Of a stretch of 29,420 bases of DNA, positions 1-8,484 are shown in pieces (the first letter of the stretch is position 1; every line of letters begins with the position of its first letter). The position numbers and the translations under genes were made by a program. Under the pieces are notes generated by a model, which was not told where the DNA came from, ran no database searches, and saw only the letters and a list, made by a program, of their open reading frames with translations. Source of the DNA: Schoenoplectus triqueter (taxonomy: Eukaryota; Streptophyta; Magnoliopsida; Poales; Cyperaceae); contig CAXKVV010001485.1 in NCBI GenBank assembly GCA_964058805.1, forward strand, positions 1 to 29,420, given 5' to 3'.

Positions 1-2
1 GA

Positions 3-857
3 ATTACTAGAGGCCATAAAGATCAGAAGCTTTGATTATCATAAGAGAAGTACATTGAGAAGGTACTTTAAAGATTCAACGTGGACAAGTATAAACCGGT
101 AACCTCTCATCTTGCTAGTCATTTTAAGTTGTCACATGATAGTTATCTTAAAAATAATAAGGAGAATGAGGAGATGAAAAATATGCCATATGTCTCAGTT
201 ATATGCTCTTTGATGTATGCAATGGTGTGTATGAGATCAGATATTGCTCATGCGATTGGTGTTGTTAGCCGTTTTCTTTTTAATTGGAGTAAGGTGCATT
301 GAAATACTGCTAAGTGGATACTTAAGTATTTAAAGGAGATAATTAACCATTATATTTATTTTGATGACACAAATAATCCGATATTGGAGGCATATACGGA
401 TGCCGATTGGGCCAGTGACATAGACTCAAGGAAGTTTGCATCTGGTTATTTGATTTGTTTTGGAAACAGAGTCGTGTCATGGCAATCTAAGTTGCAAAAG
501 TCTGTTGCACTCTCCACTATCGAAGCCGAGTACATAGTCATTACGGAAGCATGCAAGGTGTTAATTTGGATGAAAAAGTTCTTGTATGAGTTGAGTATTC
601 GGCAAGAGAGGTATGTATTATTTTTTGATAGTCAAAGTACAATTTACTTGAGCAACAATCCAATGTTTAACACTCGATCCAAGCACATTGAGTTGAGATA
701 TAATTGGATACGTGATGAGCTTGTGGGTAAGAAATTGGTGTTGAAAAAGATCCATACGAGTGAGAATGGTTCAGATATGTTGACAAAGCTGATACCGCCA
801 TTGAAACTTGTAGCTTGTTGTGAGAAGGCGGGTTTGGTTGGAAGGCACGTTCCATGA
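3..857 (+). pseudogene. Ty1/copia pol remnant (end of reverse transcriptase plus RNase H)
   Basis: One reading frame gives the end of a copia-type reverse transcriptase followed by RNase H. Visible landmarks are the SLMYAMVCMRSDIAHAIGVV stretch near 210-262, then RNase H with AYTDADWASD (about 390-420), STIEAEY (about 516-536), DSQSTIYLSNNP (about 630-664) and RSKHIELRY near the C-terminus. In Ty1/copia elements these carry the acidic residues that degrade RNA in the RNA-DNA hybrid during replication. The frame is broken by stops at 33, 42, 69 and 300; the last replaces a tryptophan that is usual in the family. The copy is therefore dead. The 5' part of the element, with gag, integrase and the 5' LTR, lies outside the window. 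The family assignment is secure; the lineage within Ty1/copia is not determined. Confidence 0.9.
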
Positions 858-873
858 GTCGGGAGGAGGAGTT

Positions 874-1181
874 TGTTGGGTCCCTTACTCATTACTCTTC
901 ATTTTCTATTTATTTTATGTTATTTATAATAACTAAAGTTTGTAGCGTCTTATTTATAAAATTTGTAAAGACTCTACTAAAAAAATAGAAAAGTAGAAAA
1001 TATAATATATTTTTTCCCGACAAAAACACTCCTCTTTCTCTCTTTGTTCTCTGATTTGTGAATATTGTAGCACCAGAACCCTAGCTGTGTATTGTCAGTA
1101 TCGCGATCCTCTTTGGATTGCTGATTATTTTCTTTGTGACGTTTATTGTCCTGTTTAGGGTGTTCGAGCTCCAAGCCAACA
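874..1181 (+). mobile_element. 3' LTR of the copia element, with polypurine tract just upstream
   Basis: The stop of the RNase H frame is followed by a purine-rich tract at 861-871 (GGGAGGAGGAG), the expected plus-strand primer. TGTTGGG opens at 874 and the segment closes with CCAACA at 1181, giving the TG...CA ends and 6-bp inverted repeat (TGTTGG/CCAACA) typical of LTRs. The length is 308 bp. A TATTTATAAA stretch at 951-960 may be the LTR TATA box. The 5' LTR is off the window, so LTR-LTR divergence cannot be used to date it. The bases just after it (TTTTC at 1182-1186) would be the right-hand target duplication. Confidence 0.8.
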
Positions 1182-1187
1182 TTTTCT

Positions 1188-1292
1188 ATGTACAATTAAC
1201 TATCGCAAGCTAATTGGTGTGTGCTTCATGCATATATGTTTGTAATTTTCAGCATTTAATAGTATATAAAGACAGTTACGTATTTATGCCTA
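1188..1292 (+). repeat. Duplicated 3' flank of the cysteine-rich peptide gene (copy at 19213-19317)
   Basis: About 105 bp here match 19213-19317 in direct orientation, with only scattered substitutions and small gaps. Both copies start ATGTACAATTAACTATCGCA and continue through a shared CTTCATGCATATATGTTTG. Similarity ends at the CCTA near 1292 and 19317. In the second location this sequence starts 64 bp after the stop codon of the 12-cysteine peptide gene, so it is 3' UTR or immediate flank. Here it directly abuts the copia 3' LTR. The retrotransposon therefore appears to have inserted into the 3' flank of another copy of that gene. Confidence 0.85.
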
Positions 1293-1780
1293 CATATACT
1301 AATACAAATAGGTCAATTAATATCGGAAAATTTTAGAAGTCAGTATCGATTTAACATCTGATGGTGAGGGAGCTAATACTAAAGTGTTAACAATCAATAC
1401 TGGTTATTTATCCAATACTCATAGTTCTCATCAGTGTCAGATTTTAACAACAAGTTAGTCGACACTGATTTCTACTATCAATGTCTTTTGTTTTACTTAT
1501 AAGCAGATATTGATTATTTATAAGGATGGTGATACTGAAAACTATATATTTATTTTGATAACATTGATAATTAATTTTATATAAATTCGAAGAAAATCTT
1601 AAAAATAAAAAATTCTATAAATATATTCTTAAGTTTGTGAATTAATTTAATTTAAATTTAGTACAATTTGAGCATCATTTATTATTTCATCAAAAATTAT
1701 CAATATTAATTTTATAATAATTTTAATTATTTAAATTATCACCGTAGCTCAACTCTCTCTCTCTATATATAGAGTTGGGC
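1293..1780. other. AT-rich intergenic, no gene seen
   Basis: No coding signal. An imperfect palindrome surrounds a CT/TA run at about 1745-1780 (AGCTCAACT ... AGTTGGGCT). The same kind of TC/TA run recurs at the far end of the hairpin cluster near 2945, suggesting the cluster sits between TA-rich target sequences. Confidence 0.4.
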
Positions 1781-1881
1781 TAATGGATCGGTTATGATGA
1801 TTCGCGAAGCACATTATTTGTCTCATGCAGTTACATTTGTTGTCTTATATGATCAATATTATATAATAATTGTGTTATGAA

Positions 1882-2212
1882 GATTCATGAAGTACCGTGG
1901 TGGTTGTAGGTACAGACTCAAAATCTATAATTTTAAATAAAAAATGAACAATTCGAATAGTTAAATTAAATCTTCATATCAAAATATATTAAAAAAATTA
2001 AATTATATATATTTTTAAATTTTTTATTATTTTTTCTGGTGGGGAGAAAATTATTATTTTTGAATGAGCCATAATAATTAGATCTAGACATTTTCTCCAC
2101 ATTATAGCAAAAAAAAAATATAAAATCTAGATCATTCATTTCTAATTTAAAATTACAGATTTGAGTCTGAAGCATCGGCCCCCAGTAATATATGAAGCAC
2201 CGTAATACAACC
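1882..2212. repeat. Foldback hairpin A
   Basis: Inverted arms at about 1882-1965 and 2117-2212. The left arm holds ACTCAAAATCTATAATTTTA and the right arm, read on the other strand, holds ACTCAAATCTGTAATTTTA. Both are preceded by a variant of AGATTCATGAAGTACCG. The loop is about 150 bp of AT-rich DNA. No open frame. It is a MITE-like or foldback sequence; no clear target duplication was found, so the superfamily is open. Confidence 0.6.
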
Positions 2213-2217
2213 ATATA

Positions 2218-2567
2218 TGTATATAGTTATTCTATGATGAGCCATGACATATAAAATGTATTTTGACTTCATGTCATATCTCTCATATTTGAATTTAAAA
2301 TATCAATCTAATCATTCAAATTTTACATTTTCTGGAATTTTATTCTATTCTTTTGAAGGATAGAAAATCAAGAGCTAAATGCATTTTCACACTAAAAAAA
2401 TGAAAAAAATTGTCAAAAAAAAAATAAAAAATTTGTTCTGCAAACATATTTTAATGAGAAGATCACATTGAATTGTTAGATTAGTCTTTTGAATTCAGAA
2501 ATAAGAGTTATGACATGGAGTCTAAAAATAGTTTATACTTTGTGATTCACTGTAACATAACTATGTA
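2218..2567. repeat. Foldback hairpin B
   Basis: Inverted arms at about 2218-2340 and 2450-2567. The left arm contains GACTTCATGTCATATCTCTC and the right arm on the opposite strand contains GACTCCATGTCATAACTCTT; many further bases pair. It belongs to the same family as hairpin C. The outer ends resemble ATAGTTAT(G)TTACAGTGA. Non-coding. Confidence 0.65.
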
Positions 2568-2576
2568 TTTTTCACG

Positions 2577-2945
2577 ACTATACTACTGTTAGTCATGAAA
2601 TACAAAATAATTTTGTACTTCATGCCGCATCTCTCATTTTTAAATTTAAAATATTGAACTAACCATTTAAAGTGTTTTTCATATTGAAATATGTTTCGAG
2701 ATCAAAATTTATATATTTTTAGAATTTTTTCTATTTTTTAAGGGCTAGAAAATATATTGAATTTAAGATTTTCTAACTCTATACAAATAATTTTTTTTTA
2801 AAATATAAAATTTGGTCTCCAAGTATATTTTAATATGGAGAATATTTTGAATGGTTGGATCGATATTTTGAATTTAATAATGAGAGATACGACGGAAAAT
2901 ACAAAAATATTTTATACTTTGCGACTAACGGTAACAGAACTGTAT
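2577..2945. repeat. Foldback hairpin C
   Basis: Inverted arms at about 2577-2735 and 2795-2945. Left arm: CTGTTAGTCATGAAATACAA and a CGCATCTCTCATTTTTAAAT stretch. The right arm on the other strand carries CCGTTAGTCGCAAAGTATAA and a CGTATCTCTCATTATTAAAT stretch. The arms make up most of the element, so a transcript would fold into a long, imperfect hairpin. Same family as hairpin B and the half copy at 3640. Confidence 0.65.
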
Positions 2946-3639
2946 ATCTCTCTATATATATTATTTTAATATAGTAGTCACCAATAAAATTATTTTAACT
3001 TATATGAAATATTAATATGTAATGTAGACAATGCTAGAGCCAAAAATATTTTTTATAGAGTTCACTATATTTTGTAAATAAAAATATTATATTAAGTTAA
3101 AAAAATTTCATACATCATTACATATTCATACATCATTTTTTATAAGCATAAACATCCCCAATTTATAATAAAAGAAGTCAGAAGCATCAGTTTAAATAAA
3201 ATTTTATAATCATAACAATATTTGAAATGCTAAGAGAAAATTATAAAATAAATTTTATATTCAAATTACATTTGCATAACTGAAAAATATTTAAATATGT
3301 TCATAAAATTTATTTTGTTAATATTTAAATTCATTTTGACAATTAAAAATAATAAAATAAAATAATTTCTTAATCCCAATCATTGGCCAATATAACTCGA
3401 ATTTTATATTTAAGAAAGATTAATCTATTTAATCTATGAAATTCAATGAGCTAATTTATATATATGAATGAAACAGTATCTAATTTCAGATAAATAATTA
3501 ATATCATATTATATTATAGAGAAAATACTTGAATTTTTAAAAGTGTTCGTTTTTCATATGCAATTTTTTTTATTTTACTTTTATTCATATAGAAAATTCT
3601 AATGCAAAACGTGATGGTCAAATTAACTACCAATTTGTT

Positions 3640-3775
3640 GAGTTATGCTATGGTTAGTTATAAAATACAAAATATTTTTGTACTTCAAATCATATCTTTC
3701 ATTTCTAAATTAAAAAAAAATCAATCTAACTATTCAAAGTGATCTTCATATTAAAACATATTAACATATTAAAAA
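3640..3775. repeat. Half copy of the hairpin B/C family
   Basis: Contains GGTTAGTTATAAAATACAAA, then a TTTTTGTACTTC run, CATATCTTTCATTTCTAAAT and CAATCTAACTATTCAAAGTG. These follow the left arms of hairpins B and C in the same order. I see no matching right arm, so this is a solo or decayed half. Confidence 0.55.
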
Positions 3776-3779
3776 AATC

Positions 3780-4739
3780 AATCTACGGTTACTTTTATTT
3801 TCATTATGAAATAAAATCAATTTCATAATATCATATTCAAATTAAATATCAATGTACATCTCATTGTGCGGTCTTTTAGTAGTTCAATATTTAAGTTTCT
3901 TTTCTGACGATCAAGCAAAATTTTCCCTTTATTTATCCATATCCTATATGAGTAGATACAGATTAATTATTTCTATTTCTTTCTTTTTAATGAAATTGGG
4001 AAAAAAAATGTTTTGAAATATATCTTATTTCTTAGAAGCAATATGTTATTTAGAATAATGTAATTTCTGAATCAACTATTTAAATGAATAAATTACTTAT
4101 TTTTTTATAATAATTAAATTGTACAAATTGAAATATATTTAGTAGTAGAATACCGGCTATCACTTGAGTATAAGGTTGACATCTGTAAATAAAATATGAA
4201 ATTAAAATTTCTCAGGCAAACAAATAAATTAAATGATTGACGTAAATTAGCTTAATAAGTAGATGTGATTGATTTATATAAAAGTAGCTATAGATAATAA
4301 TAGAACATTTTATTAATATTTCTTAGAAAATTAATAAACATACATAGTTATATAATAATGTAAAATTTCCATTAGATAGTAACATATTGCTTCTAAAAAT
4401 TTAATAACATATTTCCATTTTTTTTGATAATGCACTATAAAAAGTAAAATTCAGATGAAGTACAATTAATTGGTGCATTTTGTTAAGGGTACTCAGCTGA
4501 AAAAAAATGGCCCAGAATTTGTTTACAGGCAAGGGAAAAAAAAAACTTGATCCGGAATTCTTTTTTGGATGACCATACTTGTCCTGGAAAACAATTCAGG
4601 ATCATGCAAGTAATTGTACACTCATGCTATTATATTATATATGAACTTTTTTATTTTAAAAATTTTGAATTTATTATGTTACAATCTATTTGTACTTGAC
4701 TTGGTGAGTGTGGATGCTAGCATCCCCAGATTGTGAATT
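3780..4739. other. AT-rich intergenic, nothing recognised
   Basis: No open frame of gene-like composition, no RNA gene and no clear terminal repeats were seen. Confidence 0.4.
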
Positions 4740-4747
4740 GTTTGATC

Positions 4748-5332
4748 TAGGGTTGCAAACGGATCGGATACGGACGGATAATATTCTTACCGTATCCATA
4801 TCCATTATAATTTTTCGGATACGGATACGGATCGGATATCGGACGGATATATATACAAATACAGATATATTTAGGATATTAAGTAAAAATATTATATATA
4901 TCATTAAAAAAATAATTGCATATTATTTTTTTAATAGAATTATTAATTATAAAAATTAAATATTAATTATCATAATATTAGTAGTTCAAATGTATTAATG
5001 AATTATTAAAAAACATAATACATTAGCACAAATTATATATAAAATTAGTTAGATTTGTAATGTATGTAAAAAAAATATACTTAAAAACTCATAATGAGAT
5101 TTTTTTCGATACATATTCGGATAAAATCGGATAATATCGGATTGGCTACCTTCGGATAATGTCGGATATTGACGGATAATAACTAAACGGATGGTTACGG
5201 ATAGGTAATAGTCAAATCGTATTCATATCCATTAAAAATTTTCGGATACGGATACGTATTAAATAATTTTTATTATTTTTCGGATCAGATTACGGATAAA
5301 ATCAAATATGTTACTATCCATTTGCAACCCTA
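4748..5332. mobile_element. Non-autonomous hAT-type element, CGGAT-rich
   Basis: Perfect 8-bp target duplication GTTTGATC at 4740-4747 and 5333-5340. Terminal inverted repeat TAGGGTTGCAAACGGAT on the left, matching TAGGGTTGCAAATGGAT read from the right. The 585-bp interior is non-coding and carries about 20 copies of CGGAT, mostly as GGATACGGAT-type runs near both ends. An 8-bp duplication with TAGGG-type ends indicates the hAT superfamily. The simple subterminal repeats recall the plant SIMPLEHAT group, but that name is from memory and was not checked. Confidence 0.9.
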
Positions 5333-5340
5333 GTTTGATC

Positions 5341-5729
5341 ATAACCTGTTCAACGCTTGTTCGATATCAAGATTGATTCACAATCTGTTCACACGACTCA
5401 TATGATTTGGACATCATTACATCAATGGAGGAGTTTACAAAATAAAATTTACTAGAAGCAACATGCAACAAAAAACTTCAAGCAGGATTGCCGCACTGTG
5501 CTGATAATTACATTGTTAATAATATGGGAGGAAGTTATAGAAAACTTTCTAAAGGCAAAGAACAAAACGTGCATTTTCCAGTTACTGGATCAAGTACAAA
5601 ATCAGCATGATGAATTTAAAAGAGATACTTATTTTTAATCTTTTCGGCAACTCAATTCTCTTGTGTTGATTTCCATTTTTTTAACTTATTTTATCTTTAT
5701 TTTGTATCCCATGTACCAATGACCCTTTG
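5341..5729. other. Intergenic between two hAT elements, nothing recognised
   Basis: Slightly less AT-rich than its surroundings but without a coding frame of convincing length or any recognisable motif. Confidence 0.4.
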
Positions 5730-5737
5730 ATATAATA

Positions 5738-6648
5738 CAGTGGCGGATTTAGGCATTTTTTAGGAATAAGCACAATAATAAAATAATTTAATATAATATT
5801 GAATAAAAAATTATAAGAAACAACAAGTTTAACATAAAAATCATTTCTTTAAGCTACATAATTATACTATTATAAAATACATCATTTTACCATAATCCTA
5901 ATTGTTTGTTTGATATTTTTCTCTCCATCTATCACAAAAGATAAAAAAGTAAAATTATTCTATTCAGCTAATGTAATCAACAGTCCTTTTCGGATTTTCG
6001 TAGTTTAAAATTATTACATAATTGCCACATTAGAAAGCTCGTTGATCACATCCTTTTTTATATAGGTAACCAAATTATCGTTCATCGATTCATCTTCCCA
6101 TTCAATTCCTTAAACAAGTTTCAACAAATAGATTTAAAATAAATACTCAATACCGAAGAGAAATTTACCATAATAATAAAAAGTAATTTAAGCACTAATA
6201 TATTTTAAGTAGGGGTTGATTGAATCCATAAGACAGCTGGAGCTAGTATAATTTATGCTTGTAGCCTATTAGTTCAAGAAAAAATGCTCTTAATTTAATA
6301 AAAAATAATTTGATTAAAAGAAAAATTACCCTCAGGCCTCAACAGGAAACGTAAAAGTTGGTACTTGGTACCACTAGTTTAATCTTAATTGAAGTAGGGT
6401 CGATTGAATATGATATGCTGGTCTCAATAAATAGAGGTTTGCAATCAGTTGGTTGGATTCAAATCCAAATAAATACATATGATGTGCTTTCCGCTGAAGA
6501 GTCAAGAGACTGGAGTCAAGCCCAGAAACTACTATGTCTTAGGGCCATAATTACAGGACTTTTCAAAAATTAATACACCATAATGTTATTTTCTGAAAAT
6601 TAAGCCCAGGCGTATGCTTGGGCTTGCCTATGAATAAATCCGCCAATG
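5738..6648. mobile_element. Decayed hAT element with 8-bp target duplication
   Basis: Perfect 8-bp duplication ATATAATA at 5730-5737 and 6649-6656. The inverted ends are CAGTGGCGGATTTA on the left and CATTGGCGGATTTA read from the right. Just inside the right end is a small palindrome (AAGCCCAGGCGTATGCTTGGGCTT, given here only by its halves GCCCA/TGGGC). The element is 911 bp. It differs in its ends from the three TAGGG-type hAT elements in this window and may hold a trace of transposase at 6014-6109. Confidence 0.88.
6014..6109 (-). pseudogene. Possible hAT transposase C-terminal scrap
   Basis: A 31-codon minus-strand segment ending at a stop (6014-6016) reads with the motif MNDNLVTYIKKD near its middle, preceded by acidic residues. 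This pattern resembles the C-terminal end of hAT transposases with TTF-type zinc fingers, a region tied to dimerisation. The location inside a hAT element with intact target duplications supports this reading. The segment is preceded in frame by a stop, so it is only a remnant. The match is from pattern memory and short. Confidence 0.55.
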
Positions 6649-6889
6649 ATATAATAAATAAAAATAGGAGCTAGAATCAATTTTTTTTTATAGAAGCCGG
6701 CAAATAATCTGTCATTTTTCATTTCATTTCGGAAAATCATACAAAAATAAATAGAAAAGTAAAGAATGTACAAAGACAACCACACAACCAAAATAAAACT
6801 TCTAACATCACCAAAAGTATCTAAAATTTGAAATTAGAAGTTCTGAGCTCTTGAATCGCCAGTAGAGATCAGAACGTCTTCTTCCCTAC

Positions 6890-7465
6890 AAAACGTTTCC
6901 AAACATTAATGAAAAAATGACATGATTTCGTTCATTCCACCGAATCCAAACAACAATTGCAATCAGAGATAATATCAAAATTCTAGTTGCACCCCGTAAC
7001 GAACAACCATATATCCACATATCTCATAGTGAATGCAAAATAATGACACATAAATTGTATTACTTGTATTGAAAATTTGCCAAAATGGAGAAACAGCCTT
7101 TGGTCTAGTGGCCAAAGACAACACCCTCTGAGTGAGATGTCGTGGATTCGAAACTCAGATGAGAGGTCTTTATGGACAATTATGAAATTTGAAAGTTTAA
7201 CTCTCATCTTTCCGATCAAAAAAAAAAATTGCCAAAATGCATGTATATGTGGGCAGTGGACAAATAGATGATCTACTGGTTTCACATTAACAGTACAAAA
7301 ATAACAGGATAAATCTCCTCTCCAACCTTTTTTACATAAAACATCCTTAGTTAAGACGTTATTCTGAAGAGCATGTCAGAGAAAACATTTAATTTTTAGA
7401 GCTAAGTGCAAAGCCCATAAGTGTAACCCTGCCACATAATGACAAGAATTACTCTTCCAACTTGT
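6890..7465 (-). pseudogene. LINE (L1-type) remnant: zf-RVT region of a non-LTR retrotransposon
   Basis: The minus strand shows an LKIKCFL segment, then NNVLTKDVLCKKGWRGD, a CYFC zinc ligand pair and DHLFVHCPHIHAFWQF. This is the order of the zinc-binding region that follows the reverse transcriptase in plant LINE polyproteins (zf-RVT). After the SINE interruption the frame resumes with LIAIVVWIRWNERNHVIF, typical of the segment just downstream in that family. A stop replaces the usual Trp after CFL, and other stops follow. The reverse transcriptase and endonuclease are absent. Dead copy; family assignment firm, boundaries approximate. Confidence 0.8.
7088..7228 (+). mobile_element. tRNA-derived SINE inserted in the LINE remnant
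   Basis: It is flanked by the 11-bp direct repeat TTGCCAAAATG at 7077-7087 and 7229-7239. The body has an RNA polymerase III A box (TGGTCTAGTGG, 7101-7111) and B box (GGATTCGAAACTC, 7144-7156) spaced as in a tRNA, and ends in an A tract. These are the hallmarks of a plant SINE moved by LINE machinery. It is not a tRNA gene: no cloverleaf closes and the tail is poly(A). Its flanks fall in the LINE zf-RVT remnant, so it arrived after that copy. Confidence 0.85.
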
Positions 7466-7469
7466 ATTA

Positions 7470-8484
7470 TCTAATGCAAAAATAAATAAATAAACTAATG
7501 CAATTTATGCTGATATTCACACAATTTATTTGTGCAAGGCCTTTAAATTTTGACTCGTCTTTTCAAGCTAAACCATATCGTTAAGAGGTTCTTTTTAAAT
7601 ATTTTTGCGGAAATTGATATCTAAAAGACTCATTAATTAATTACTCGATTTTCTTTATCAATGAATATTTTTCTGTTAATTTTATGAATTTGTAGGCTGC
7701 TATGTTGACTATGAAATCCACCTCTGGAACAGCATCATACCAAGCATTAGCACGTACTCCCTTCTAAAATGATTAAACAATGTGAGAAGATTACGACTAC
7801 GAGTATATATACAAAGGTGCATTTATAACCTACGGAAAACGCCCTAATACTAGAAAGGTAAAAATTAAAAACAAAATACAAATGGAAATGCTATGTTAAT
7901 TTGCTATGTTCATTTTAATACATGCTTCAAAAATTCTACAGGCCTAGAGTGGAGGTTATTCTAATAACAATATATATAGCAAAATGAAAATAAGAAGATT
8001 AGTATATACTAGTGTTTCTTTTTCATTCAAATCTTTGGGAGTTATATAATGATGCAATTAATTCATTTGAGGTAAAATGCTGCAATTAATTAATTAGGTG
8101 ACATTGCAAGACCAGGGGAGGCCGCAACTAATAAGAATATAGCGGTTGGTTGGAACTTGCTAATTAAGCGTAACTAGATAAATAAAAAAATTACCTACTA
8201 TCCTGACAGTTGCAAAAAATGCTCGAAATCAGAGCATCAAAATAGTGGTCAAAATTGAGGATGAAAGATATAGGAGTAAATATTAAAGAGAAAAAAACAT
8301 TGTATACAGTACCTAGTATACTTGGATTCATGCTTCACAAGTTTCCCTTAACCCTGCCAAAATTAAGTTTTCATCCATGTGTAAGGCGAAAATTGAAAAG
8401 CAATAACTTTTAAGGTAGCAATTTATGGATTATTACTTGGTAAATTTAAATAGTTAATGATTTCTCACTTCTGTTAGCTTTCTA
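7470..8484. other. 3' flank of the receptor kinase gene, nothing recognised
   Basis: AT-rich DNA with no gene, RNA or terminal repeat that I can support. It should contain the 3' UTR and polyadenylation site of the minus-strand kinase, but no canonical signal is clear. Confidence 0.4.

Noticed and set aside
1966..2214. 82-codon minus-strand frame
   Set aside because: It is composed of the loop and arm of foldback hairpin A.
6358..6573. 71-codon plus-strand frame within the hAT element
   Set aside because: No recognisable motif and no conserved start; it lies in a decayed transposon.
7101..7156. tRNA-like A and B boxes suggesting a tRNA gene
   Set aside because: No acceptor or anticodon stem closes, an A tract follows, and direct repeats flank the unit; it is a SINE.
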